Source of the DNA: Pyrenula massariospora | Lineage: Eukaryota > Ascomycota > Eurotiomycetes > Pyrenulales > Pyrenulaceae | DNA: 64,000 nt | Direction: 5' to 3' | NCBI GenBank assembly: GCA_021030905.1 | Contig: JAGFMI010000005.1 | Location: 682,001 to 746,000 of the forward strand | Shown here: positions 42,123 to 53,016 of the stretch, in pieces | How positions within the stretch are numbered: position 1 is the first letter of the stretch | Layout of the letters: every line of letters begins with the position of its first letter | Program-made: the position numbers and the translations under genes | The notes under the pieces: model-generated | Told to the model about the DNA's origin: nothing | Seen by the model: the letters and a program-made list of their open reading frames with translations, nothing else | Database searches by the model: none

Positions 42123-44299
42123 ATGAGAATGGCATTTCGTTCTCTCGCCTGCTTTGCCCTAGTTGTAGTCCCTGCCATCACAGAATCAGTTCCTCGTGAG
42201 TGGTTGACCGATCCAACAGCGTTCACATATCTTGTGGAACTAATAAAACCCAGCACGTCATGGTCCCTTGGTTAAGAAATGTGACAACGAGACATCATCA
42301 ACACTGCCGTATCCCTATCAATCTTCAGGGTATCCAAGCACGAATGATTCAAGTGGAATTCCCAAGCCCTCAGGATCAAGTACCATCACCTCTCTGACAA
42401 TATCGATCAATAGCACGACATCCACTATAGAAATTTCTACATCAGTTTCCACGTCTATTTGTTTTGGTTATGGCTGTTCGACTCCGTCCGATACTTCGGG
42501 GTCAGCTTCTACCTCGACCATATCTACAACTGAAACAGCTTCATCGGCGGGTCCCAGCGGCTCTGTAACATCCGTCATTTCTTCTGGAAGTATTGCGACC
42601 TCTGCGACACAAAGCAGCTCCTCTTCGATCTCCTATCAACCGCCCTTCAGCTATGGGTCGTATACGCCGAGCTCCAGTGCTTCATCAGGCGGTAATTACT
42701 CCACCGGCTACACAAGCGGAGGATCATCAGGTATATTTCCCTCCAGCTATACTCCTAGCGGCTCTTCCGGATTTCCACCTCCATCCGGCACCGGGCTATC
42801 TTCTGTTGGCGTCTCGAGCGGAGTCCCCTTAGCCTCTGGCAGCCCCCTTCCTAATGGTACGGTCTCAACCTCAGAAGTGGAGACCACCATCTATCCTACA
42901 ACGACCGAAGTATTCACATTGACAACAAACAATGGAACCGCAGGTACAGGCTCTAAGTCAATCCCATCGAGCACAGGAGGAATCTACACAAACTCGTCAA
43001 CAATCACCTCCACTATCCCCTTGGTCAGCAGCGCAACTGCCGGAACTGGATCTGCCTCAGTCCCATCTAGTTCTGGAGGCATTTATACCAACACCTCAAT
43101 AATTATTTCCACCATCCCAATCGTTAGCAGTGGAACCGCAGGTACGGGATCGAGCTCAATTCCTCCAGGTACTGGAGGGTCTGCAGGCACAGGCTCTTCG
43201 TCATCTCTGTCAGCCACGGGCGGCATCTACACTAATACTACAACAATCGCCTCGCCTACTTCTTCTGGCAGTGCAAGCACAGGTACGGGCTTGACTTCAC
43301 TCACATCTGGTACAGGTGGCCCATATTCTAATACATCTTCCCCCATCTCCACCATTTCGTCCTTGACATCATCCCCGCCATACCCAATTTCAAGTTCCAA
43401 CTCCTCCAGCACCGGTACTGGAGGTTCCGGAACTGGGACAGGATACACCCTCAGCACAGTCACCGAGACAGGCAGTACCGTGGTCACCACAGTGACGTCT
43501 ACCTGTTCTGAAGAACCGACGGGCACTTCGGTCAATGGCAGTACCTACATTACAACGTACGCCTCAACATTGACATCTGGATCGAACGAGACATCAGTCA
43601 CGACTTACACCATCCCACTCTCGACCGTCAACGGAACAATAACCAGCACGCTGATTAACGGCAGCGTCGAGACCTCGACCGTATACTTCACTTCGATCGG
43701 AACATCATTCCCGGCACCCATCCCGCCAACGGCAAACGTATCCTCTTCTTCCACCTCCGCTTCGGAGACCACATCAAGCTCCGTGTCTGGAACGCCATCG
43801 TCATCAGCCAACGGCACGACATCGAGCACTGTCAGCTCTGAGACGACTACAGAATCAGCGTCGGGCTCCCCCACCCTATCCGCGAACGCAACCACGCTGT
43901 CTACATCTGCCTCTGAGACCACGTCTGACACGGCATCCGTCACGCCTCCCTTGTCAACGAACGCGACAACACTCTCGACCGTAACCTCTGAGACTACTTC
44001 TTCGAATTCTACCTCTTCGAGTGTCACGTCCTCCTCCTCCTCCTCCGTCTCGGAAAGTACCACCTCGGAGACGACCGTGTCCCAAACCACCACCTCGATC
44101 CCGGCGACGAATACGCCTCCCCCGCCGACCTACAGCCCCCCGCCCCCGCCGCCGAAGGACAACAGTCCCCAGAGCTGGGAGGCTTGGATACAGGCTATCG
44201 TAAGTTGCATTTTTTGCTTCTGCGTGAAATTGAAAAGAGATTGTCGGGCTAACGTGTTCTTCTTCGTAGTACAACTGGTTCAAGAACATCTTCGGTTGA
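42123..44299 (+). CDS. Secreted Ser/Thr-rich repeat glycoprotein (cell wall or adhesin-like)
   Basis: Exons 42123-42195, 42254-44199 and 44270-44299; 682 aa. Exon 1 encodes a signal peptide (MRMAFRSLACFALVVVPAIT). The body is overwhelmingly Ser, Thr, Gly and Pro with many N-glycosylation sites and 33-residue repeats (TAGTGS...GGIYTN...STIP.VSS). A Val/Thr block (TVTETGSTVVTTVTSTCSEE) lies near residue 415, and a Pro-rich stretch precedes the C-terminus WIQAIYNWFKNIFG. The 58 bp first intron and 70 bp last intron both use good sites; the last exon codes for nine residues. No GPI signal is visible, so it is probably secreted or wall-bound by other means. Function unknown; likely surface or wall protein. 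Confidence 0.75.
42937..43233 (+). repeat. Tandem 99 bp coding repeats
   Basis: Units start at 42937, 43036 and 43135. The first two are exactly 33 codons and align over most positions; the third starts alike then degenerates, with a further TGTG-type partial copy near 43,270. Confidence 0.8.
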
Positions 44300-44969
44300 A
44301 GCGGTTTGAGGATCGTCGAGGATCATCCTCGGGCCTCGGAAGGGGCAAATAGACCATCTCTCAGAGTACATGAACGGTTCAATCGGGGCATGGAGACATG
44401 ATGTGAGCTCTCTGGGTCTGGGATTGGAAATAGAAGGGGGTAGCATTTCTTGTTGGCGGGTGCAGGGGAGAAGAACAATGGGGAAGGGGAGTGGGGAGGA
44501 ATGGATGGCAGAGCAGTGGCCACTCTCGTATTTCGTTTTCCCTTCTTCACTTTCCTTTACTCGCATACCTTATCCGTATTGCCAAGTTTGCGTTCTCTAT
44601 CCTCGCTTGAACAGACATCCACTTCATTACCTTGCCTCTGCTTCTATCTTTGCCAACTGGAAACCCGAGGAAGCTTTCCCCCGTGCTCCCCCGTGCTTCC
44701 CCCCTCCCCCCCTTCCTAATTCACGTAACATGCGCCAATGACGGATCCTCTTCCAATGTCTCGGGAAAGCGTGCGACGTATGTAACCCCCCCGTCTCCGT
44801 CGCACCGCAGCGCTATTGAATCTCCTCCCGCTCCCGCTCTCCACCCCACCACCCATCCTTAAAACCCCACTCCCTGTGAGACGCGCCCCCGCCGCGCTGC
44901 CCTACCCCAAACACACCGTAAATCCCTCACAAAAAACCCAAGGTACGTACATCATACCCTCCCCCTTCC
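44300..44969. other. Convergent intergenic region, Ser/Thr-rich gene/P450
   Basis: 670 bp, with C-rich homopolymer-like runs around 44,690-44,720 and 44,780-44,970 on the plus strand. No gene recognised. Confidence 0.55.
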
Positions 44970-46738
44970 TTACCGCCTCACCTTGACCCTCACCGGCAAC
45001 CCCCCCTCCATCGGCAACGTCAGGCTCTGCCTCGACCTCCTCCTCTCCCCGCTCCCCACCCCCTCAATCTCAAACTCCGCAACCACTCGCCCCAGCACGT
45101 ACGCCATCATCAGCTCCGCCAGCCGCCGGCCCAGACACGCCCGCGGCCCCGCGTTGAAGACGGGGAACTCGTAGGCGGATTTCCAGGTTGAACGGAACTC
45201 GAGTCGTGGGCTTTCGGCGGAGGGTGAGGTTGAGGCTTGCAGCCAGCGCTCGGGGACAAAGGAATCTGGATCGTGAGAGCCCCAGGCGGTGGGGTCGCGG
45301 TTGAGGGCCCAGACACACCAGAGGACGATGGCGTTGGCGGGGAGGGCGGTGCCGTCGGGGAGGGTTGTGGGCGCGGCGCATTGTTTGATTTCGAAGGGGA
45401 TTGGGGGGTGGAGGCGGAGGGATTCGTGGAGGGTGGCTGTTGTGTAGGGGAGGGCGGTGGGGGAGAGGGAGTGGATGTTGTGGGGTGGTGGGGAGGAGTT
45501 GAATTCGGAGAGGATCGGTTGGATGGATTCGGGGTGGCGGATTAGAAGGTAGAAAGTCCAGGTCAGAGCCTGGGCGGTGGTGTCGCGGCCTAGGTGAGAG
45601 CTGTTAATGACATGTTGTTGAGACGAGGGTAAGAGAGGGAGGTTGTACCGGCGGAAAGAAAATTCAAAGCTGCGTCTTGCACGAGCTTTGGGTCATGAAG
45701 TGTGTCTAGGAACGCGTCGAGGAGACGACCGTAGGATGCTTGTTCTTTGTTTTCGGGTATGAGGGACTTAGGCCTGTTTCGACGTTCAATTGCCCTTGCG
45801 ACAATTGTTTCTCCAAAGCGTCTGACTTCAGCCAAAGCTGAACGAAATCTGGCGCCTGTGAATAGCTCCGTCAAGGGGTAAATTGGGTTTTGAAACCGCT
45901 CGCCCGTCTGTCCAGAGCAGTATTCGAAGGCTGCAGTGAAAGGAGAGGCGGATGGGAGATCCATCTAGTTCGACGGGTTAGATTGAGTTCTAGGCGGATG
46001 ATAGAGAAAACTAACGTCATATGCTACTGTCCCAAAGACTCTTGTGGTGAGATCGAGCATGATTGCCTCGAGATCACCTACAGCGCCTTTTTCTGATAAA
46101 GCAAGTAGTTGCTGTCTCATTACCGCATAAGACTTGGGAAGCACCTCCTCAACAATCACACAAATATTTGACCCGCTCAAGAATTGAACACCGGCTTTTC
46201 GCTGAGCTTTCCAAAGATCTCCGTCCACATTGATGATGCCATTCCCTTCTTCTCGTAAGAATCGCTATGCAACATAATACTGAAGGAGCCAAATCCTACC
46301 GAAAAGGTCCCAGGACCTTCGACGAAAAAATTCGCCTTTGGTGAAGAGCTTTTCATTCTTGAGGACGAACTCCAGATTTTTCGGGTCATGAATCAGAACC
46401 CCGGCTGGCAATGAAGGGACGGCTATCTCCACGGTCTCATGGCCAAATTGCCGCTGACAACGAACAAACCAAGCAAAAAGAGTATCTCTAGAACGAATGA
46501 ACTGCAGGGCATTCCCAAGAAATGGAAGAGTGCCTGGAGGTTTCCTAACAGCTTGAAAGTATTAAAAAAATGAAAGCGCTACATTGGTGATCATGATCAT
46601 GGCTTTACAAGGCCGTGTGGATTCAAAGATGGACACTGACCTTAATTGGCGTCCGTGTCGACTGATCGAGCTCTGCCTCGCAAAGGCAATAAAAGCTAGG
46701 AGCAGAATAATTGAGAGGCAGGTGGCAATAGTAATCAT
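44970..46738 (-). CDS. Cytochrome P450 monooxygenase
   Basis: Exons 46738-46641, 46544-46300, 46245-46016, 45964-45649 and 45589-44970; 502 aa. One N-terminal membrane anchor (TIATCLSIILLLAFIAFA), hinge KPPGTLPFLGN, I-helix AGRDTTAQALTW, ExxR in LHESLRLHPP, PERW, and heme loop FPVFNAGPRACLGRR with Cys448. The order FFRRRSWDLFGNGIINVDG is typical of the CYP52/CYP86-like fatty-acid hydroxylase clan, so long alkyl chains are plausible substrates (inference). All four introns (96, 54, 51, 59 bp) restore family motifs; the intron 2 acceptor choice (46246) is the least certain by one residue. It diverges from the type III PKS gene, suggesting a shared pathway. Confidence 0.9.
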
Positions 46739-47388
46739 GTTCTCATAGGCTGCTCGTGGCTAGTGAGCCTCGGCTTGGAAGCTACTTTTCCCTTTGAGCG
46801 AGCGGCTAGACTGCTGATGAACTTGACGCGTTATCTTCAGCTTCTCACGCCGCCATATCGGTACATCCGAGACTGTGGCGGCTGTCTGGGGTTCCGCTCA
46901 TCAGACCCCTTCTGTCTGAGCTGAAGCTACGTCTGGGAAGCTATGGCCACTTTGACAGTGGTGTGGCAGTGTCGGGATTCTCCCGCGCCGAGAACGAAGA
47001 GCCTGGAGCTGAGAAGCTGCTAGCACTGGAAGCTCCCTTCCCGGCGCGGTATGGGGGAGAAGCGGAAATAGTTGGAAATGCTAAAGGACTAATTGACAGG
47101 TTTCCTAATCTGAGGACATGGTTAAATGCGCGGCGGCTGACATCATGAAGGCGGGACGTTGAGACAGACTCCCTCAACAGCCAGGAGCGAAGCAAGCGGC
47201 CGCCTGAGCGCCACCGATCCCTGCACACTCGCGTGAGCATCCTTTCCAACGACTAATTGTCATGATGACCTTTGTTGGTGCGGCTGCATCTTAAAGACTC
47301 TGAATTTGCAACAAAGACTCCATGCGCTCCTTTTCATCGTTATAGCCTGCTGCGGCATCATCTCGTCATATCACAGCTATTTCACAGC
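46739..47388. promoter_or_regulatory. Bidirectional promoter P450/type III PKS
   Basis: 650 bp between two start codons. It holds a nested inverted repeat: GCCGCC (46849-46854), CGG (46859-46861), TACAT, CCG (46867-46869), GGCGGC (46877-46882). CGG-N5-CCG is a form recognised by Zn2Cys6 regulators of fungal metabolite clusters. No regulator gene is seen nearby. Confidence 0.55.
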
Positions 47389-48770
47389 ATGTCACCTTCG
47401 GTGGACCATGGCCGGGAAACCACCGCCAGGACTCCTACGAATCTCTACGTTCACGGCATCGGCGTGGAATATCCAAAGCACACAATTACCCCAGATGCTT
47501 TGGAGACGTTGGCTCGGCGTCACTACCCATCTTCCCCAGCGTATGGCCATCCTAATTTTGCTATAACAAGACATTGTTCGGTCTTCATTTGGAGATAACG
47601 AACAGCCGTAAGCATTTCGTGGCGAGACATTCACTGACAATGGCTTGTTTCAGGTTGGACAAGGTCCTCATGATCAACCAATTCACAGGAATAGAGACAC
47701 GGTCCTCGATAGGCAACATAGACCATGAGATTGCCAACAGAGAATCTCCGCCGTCGATAGCTGAATTGTGCGATGTCTTTTTGGATGAGGGCGTCAAGTT
47801 GTCCGTGGAAGCATGCACAAAGGCGATCGCCGACTGGGGAGGGGACCCAAAGAGCATCACGCATGTAGTCGCGACCACTTGTACCAATTCGGCCAACCCA
47901 GGATTTGATCATTTTGTGGTCAAGGCTCTTGGAATGGATACATCAATTGAAAAGGTGCTTCTCCACGGCGTTGGGTGTTCTGGCGGCCTCAATGCATTGC
48001 GCACAGCGGCAAACATTGCTCTAGGATCCAGTTTCATGAGGAAACCTGCTCGAATTCTCGTGTTAGCTTGCGAATTATCGACTCCTCTGGTCAGATCGGA
48101 ATTAGAGTCTATCCACAAGAACGAAGAAGTTCGAATAGGTGTCACCTTGTTCAGTGATTGCGCATCGGCCGTCGTACTAGGTAATGGAATTGGAATGAAA
48201 GGTTTCGAAGAGAGCCGACTAGAGCTCCTTTCCTGGGACCACAAAATCATAGATGACACGGAAAAAGAACTTGGCTTTGATGTTGATCCACATGGTCAGT
48301 ACACAACAGGAGCAGCATGAACGAGCCACTAATTCGCACAAGGTTGGAAAGTCGTTCTGACCATGCAAGTACCAAAGATGACAGCGGCAGCAGTAAAACC
48401 GATATTCGAAAATCTTGTAAAGGCAACTCCAGAGCTCATGGATTCCGAAAAGATATCACCGTCAGATTTTGATTGGGCCTTGCACCCCGGAGGTTCAACC
48501 ATCATTACTGGAGTCGAGCAAACAATGGGCATCACACAAGACCATCTTCGGGCCAGTTATCAAGTGTACATGTCACACGGCAATAGCTCGAGCGCTACTT
48601 TTTTTAGTGTGCTTGATCAATTGCTGAAAACGGGCCCTGGAAGAGAGCATATCGTTGGTTGTGCTTTTGGACCTGGAATCGCGGTTGAGACAATGATGTT
48701 CAAACGAATCGACAATCAGACCGATTCGTCCGGGAGCAGTAGCCCTGGCGCATTAGTGGAGACTTCATGA
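47389..48770 (+). CDS. Type III polyketide synthase (chalcone-synthase-like)
   Basis: Exons 47389-47540, 47654-48294 and 48343-48770; 406 aa. The Cys-His-Asn triad is intact: Cys162 in GVGCSGGLN, His312 in FDWALHPGG, Asn345 in SHGNSSSAT. Other landmarks: YVHGIGVEYP, INQFTGIETRSSIG, ATTCTNSANPGFD, SDCASAVVLGN and CAFGPGIAVETMMF. A homodimeric ketosynthase that extends an acyl-CoA starter with malonyl-CoA and cyclises it to pyrones or resorcinols; starter and product cannot be read from sequence. Intron 1 (113 bp) joins SSPA to LDKVLMIN; intron 2 (48 bp) gives DPHGWKVVLTMQ. Divergent from the P450. Confidence 0.94.
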
Positions 48771-48854
48771 CTCCATCTCGGCGTTGGTTGGAGCGGGTAT
48801 GATAAGAGTAGACTACTGATTAATGGGAAGGCTGTCATTCATTAGAATGCATGG

Positions 48855-49226
48855 TTAGAGTAGACTTAATCCGTGAGACAACAATGCTATGAAACAAGCA
48901 AGATGCGCAGCGAAATGAACAATCGGCTCAAGGCTTCCATCACTTGTGCTTTGTGGATCAGCCATTCGAAAGGCGGCCCTGACAAGCGGCCCTAAGTGAT
49001 ACTGTGCCAATGCAGCGGCTACTGCTCGGCCGGTCGTGTCTTGTGGTTGAAATGCAAACACTCCAGCCACGAAACAGGTAGAGATCAGAAGAGTGCCGTA
49101 TTGTCGTATGATGGCATGGGCGTGTGGTTGAGGCGCTACCAGCTGGTTATTTGGCCGTAGAAGAAAATTTAGTCCTGCCGGAGCCTCCACCAAAATGTGA
49201 AGCAGGAACCCAATCCGAATCTCCAT
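48855..49226 (-). CDS. Small membrane protein, unknown fungal family
   Basis: Single exon, 123 aa. Four hydrophobic segments are visible: GFLLHILVEAPAGLNFLL, YGTLLISTCFVAGVFAF, VAAALAQYHLGPLVRAA and VHFAAHLACFIALLSHG. It resembles small four-helix fungal membrane proteins of unknown role that I have seen described only as hypothetical. Its stop lies 84 bp from that of the type III PKS (convergent), and it diverges from the methyltransferase-like gene. Co-location suggests, but does not show, a role in the same pathway, for example handling a lipophilic product. Confidence 0.7.
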   Translation of the reverse strand: MEIRIGFLLHILVEAPAGLNFLLRPNNQLVAPQPHAHAIIRQYGTLLISTCFVAGVFAFQPQDTTGRAVAAALAQYHLGPLVRAAFRMADPQSTSDGSLEPIVHFAAHLACFIALLSHGLSLL

Positions 49227-49719
49227 GCTTTTTATTTAGGAGCGAAGTAATGCTCTGTACAAATATGTGTCGACATGAACAACTCTTTAGAGGCAGAATG
49301 CATAATCTAGTCAGTTGACCCTACATGTCTTGAACAAAATCCCATCGACCTCGGTTCACTGCACGGATGAAGGTGGAGGCCGCTGCTTTAAAGGGATTCA
49401 AGCTGAGTCGTTGTGAGGATTCTATAATTAAACACGTATCGATTGCTTCTGTTGGAACTTGACTAGGTATACAGTGATAGAAGACGGGGAGAGATCCGAG
49501 ATATTACAAGTAGACTTTTGAAGAGTCTAACCAGCTCTGACTCCGAAAAATCAGGCCATCTATTTGGGGCGGGGGTCTGATCGTCCCAAAAATTTTGGGT
49601 TTCCGAGTAAGCACCGCTTTCTGAACGAAAACATTTCCTGACAACTTCGTTCTAAGACATCTAACGTTGTAGAAAAGCCTAGGATTAGTCATTTAGGTAG
49701 ACCGCAACAGGTGTGCCCA
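49227..49719. promoter_or_regulatory. Divergent promoter, membrane protein/methyltransferase-like
   Basis: 493 bp between two start codons; AT-richer than the genes. No specific site assigned. Confidence 0.45.
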
Positions 49720-50704
49720 ATGGTTCCTCGCTTGTTCGAGATCAATGATCAGTCTTGGTACTGTACACAATTTATCTCTCACATTTGAATATCTAACAGT
49801 TCCTCTACGCTTCCTGGCTGAGACTAATGCTTTTCAAGGTTCCCGCAAATTTTAAGAGAGAAGGTTCAGGACGATCTCACCGCACTATGGACCTTTCGCG
49901 TGCCAATCCTCCAGAAAACATCGCCTGCACGCCTTGTATCTTCGACCATCGCGCGCGTCCTCGGTGACGACACCACATCCTACACCTTTGTCGATTTTGC
50001 AGCAGGAGCCGGCGGTCCCACTCCTTCCATTGAACAGGAATTAAATCGCCAGCTTCAGGCAGAAAAGCGCTCCCCAGTCAATTTTCTCATGACAGACCTT
50101 CATCCACATGTCGAGGCATGGAAGTCTGCCGCAAAGAAGAGTCATTTCCTCGACTACGTCTCTGAATCCGTGGACGCGTCGAATGCTCCGGAAGAACTTC
50201 AATCCGAAGTCCAAAAAGGCAAGAAGCTGTTCCGAATGTACAATCTTGCTTTTCATCACTTCCCTGATGAACTGGCTATACGCATCTTGAAGGACTCTGT
50301 TAAGACATCAGATGGCTTTGGGTATGTTTCTTTCCTGCTCATCGATATGCAGCTCCTTGAATTTAACGTGTGTCTCAACTAGAATTTTTGAGCTTCAGTC
50401 TCGTTCACTTGCTTCTTTTTTTATGGTGTTCTTGTTGGGCCCCTTGTTGATACTTATCACCCCTATCTTTTTCTGGCGATCTCCTGTTCACCTCATTTTC
50501 ACCTACGTCATCCCCATCATTCCTTTGGTGGTGGTGTTCGATGGCTATATATCAAGTCTACGAACGAGATCAGCAGAAGAGATCAAAGGCCTGCTGAATT
50601 CAGGGAGTGAGCTTCACGGATGGAAAATTCTTAGCGGCAAGGACGAACACACCTATGGTCTGGGATATCTGACATGGTTCATCTGCATCAAAGAAGGAGC
50701 ATAG
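49720..50704 (+). CDS. Methyltransferase-like membrane protein
   Basis: Exons 49720-49757, 49839-50321 and 50383-50704; 280 aa. Start MVPRLFEINDQSWFPQILRE is restored by splicing the 81 bp intron (CTAAT branch site). A Rossmann-type SAM site is suggested by FVDFAAGAGGPTP followed by the acidic end FLMTDLHPH and by LAFHHFPDELAIRILKD. Directly after IFELQSRS comes a hydrophobic hairpin (FFMVFLLGPLLILITPIFF and LIFTYVIPIIPLVVVF), then a soluble end. This is a fungal family lacking known function. A membrane-bound methyltransferase acting on a lipophilic polyketide would fit the neighbours, but is inference. Confidence 0.78.
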
Positions 50705-51079
50705 CTTGTGTCTGAATTCTCCACACTGTCTCTTCTTGCTCGGAATAAGACGAACTTGAACGTATAGCCTTGTGCTACTTCTGAACGCAAAGCCAAGCCG
50801 CATTAAGCCTAAGCCCAAGCTCTTTTCCGCTATCCCGACGACATGTCGTGAATAAGGAATCGGGATTGCAGAGGAAGGAATGTGCAACCACAATCCCGCC
50901 CCGCATTGAGTTTCCCGCAGGCCCCCAAAACTCCGCCTTGTTGCCTGCTCTCTGACCCCGTGGGGTAGGTATCTCTACCTTTCAATCCAGATAAGCCCCT
51001 CGACTTCACTCTAACATCTTCCAATCCATCAAATCTCGAATCGATCTCATCATCGGATAGCTTATTTTCAAATACCGCT
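50705..51079. promoter_or_regulatory. Promoter region of AAA ATPase gene
   Basis: 375 bp between tandem genes; the last 100 bp are pyrimidine-rich. No specific site assigned. Confidence 0.45.
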
Positions 51080-52794
51080 ATGGACTCGTCCCAATTGTCT
51101 CAGGATTTTGCCCGGCTCTCACTCCATACTGACAATGTCTTTGGAGATTTTGAAGAATTCACTTCAGCCAAGCAGAGCCTACCAGATACTGTGTTCACAG
51201 CTGCAGTCAGAGCTCACCATCCCAAGCTGAATCTCACCAAATGCATGGCCTACAATGCGGACCTTCTTGGATTTGCCAAGGCAGGCTACGCCAAGGCCGA
51301 ACTTGATTCCATCGATGACTCTCTCCTGAGGACTAGGTACTACTTCACCGGGCCAAAACGCCAGATTCCCGGTGATCTGGCAGATGCTGTCGTGTTCTCA
51401 AAGCATAAGTATACCTGGATGAACAAAGAGTTCATCGTGTACCTCATTGGCAACGTCTATTACGTTCTTGCCGAGCCGGGAGAGAATGAGACTACCGCAT
51501 CCCATTGTGAACTGACGGATAAGCTTATCCTCACCTGCGGAGAGACTCAGAGCGCTCTTGACCATGAAATACTGGTCTATGACGGTTACTGGTCAAAAAA
51601 CCGCGCCCTATATGAAGAGGTCCAGAAAGCGGACTGGCGAGATGTGATCCTGAACGAGGACATGAAGACCACACTGATGGAGACCATGGAACGATTCTTC
51701 GACAGCGAAGAACAATATCGCAATCTCGGCGTGCCATGGAAGCGTGGCATAATCTTCTGGTGAGTGGATGTACCGCCCAAAACAACTTGGAGCTTCCATG
51801 CCGATAATTTCTTCAGGGGTCCACCGGGGAACGGGAAGACGATTTCCCTCAAGGCATTGATGAAATCCCTGTCTCTTCGCGAAGATCCCATTCCGACACT
51901 GTACGTGAAAAATATGGGGTACGGCGTTCGGAATGTCTTCCTCAAAGCCAGACAGATGTCGCCATGCGTGGTGGTCCTGGAGGATATCGATACCCAGCTG
52001 TCGCCTGGGATGAGAAGCTACTTCTTCAACGAACTTGACGGTCTTGAAAATAACAATGGCTTGTTCCTCATTGCGACGACGAACCACCGTAAGTGAATAT
52101 GTCGACCCTTCCTTAACGTTAGACCATTAACACTAGCAAAGTTGAACGCCTGGACCCTGGACTTGTGAAGCGTCCGAGCCGGTTCGACAGGAAATACCTT
52201 TTCCCCCTGCCATCTTTCGATGAACGCGTCTTATACTGTGATTACTGGAGGTATGTGACTGGGTTTTCAATGATTCCTCTTCTGCCTTCTGGGTGTCAGT
52301 GTTCTCACATTCTTCCCAGACGCAAGCTTCGTTCCAATGCCGCTCTCAAATTCCCGCCTTCACTCGGGCCCGCCATCGCCGAAATCACTTCCGACTTCTC
52401 CTTCGCCTACCTGAAAGAAGCCTTCGTCGCCAGTCTCCTGGCCCTCGCCCACGAATCACTGGAATCTGACAGTGACAACGAGGGCGAAGATCCCGACATC
52501 AACGACCTCCCGCTCTGGATCGAGATTCAGAAGCAGGTCCGCACTCTCCGCGAGGATATGGACAACAGCAAGTCTGCCGCCGAGGCGGGCAACGCAGAAA
52601 ATTGGGCTGCGGATATTAAGATGCCGCCGGACGGACGCCCTCGATGGAACTATGGGATGGGGCCTCACGGATGCACCATTTCGGATACGCCGAACGCGTT
52701 CGCGAGTGTTTTGGTGCCAAGGATTGAAGGGTTTGGACGGAGGCTTGGAGATAGGAGTCAGGGTGATGACGACTCTATCGATGACATGTGTTAG
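51080..52794 (+). CDS. Bcs1-like AAA ATPase
   Basis: Exons 51080-51759, 51817-52088, 52142-52250 and 52320-52794; 511 aa. An N-terminal region without membrane span is followed by Walker A GPPGNGKT, Walker B VVVLEDID, sensor ATTNHLERLDPGL, and Arg fingers KRPSRFDRKY, then a helical lid and a variable acidic tail. It is nearest to fungal AAA proteins annotated as Bcs1-like, but lacks the mitochondrial targeting and transmembrane segment of true Bcs1, so a complex III assembly role is not supported. Such proteins are numerous in filamentous fungi and uncharacterised. Three introns (57, 53, 69 bp). Membership of the PKS locus is uncertain. Confidence 0.86.
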
Positions 52795-53016
52795 ACTAGG
52801 TGGTCAAGCTGGGATCGGTTATGATGGTTATCGTGTTTGAGAGCCGAAAGATGCTCTTGAAGAAATGCGAATATTGATGACAGTCTTGTCGGTCCTTTTC
52901 CATGATGAATTGGCCAGGTCCCCATTCTAACGCCCTTGCCCAACTTCTTGACTAGACAGAAACCAGGCCTTCAGACCTTACCTCTCTTTGGAGCGTGAGC
53001 TTTTTTAGACAACGCA

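Noticed and set aside
43605-44093. 162-codon acidic minus frame
   Set aside because: Antisense shadow of Ser/Thr codons in the secreted glycoprotein gene.
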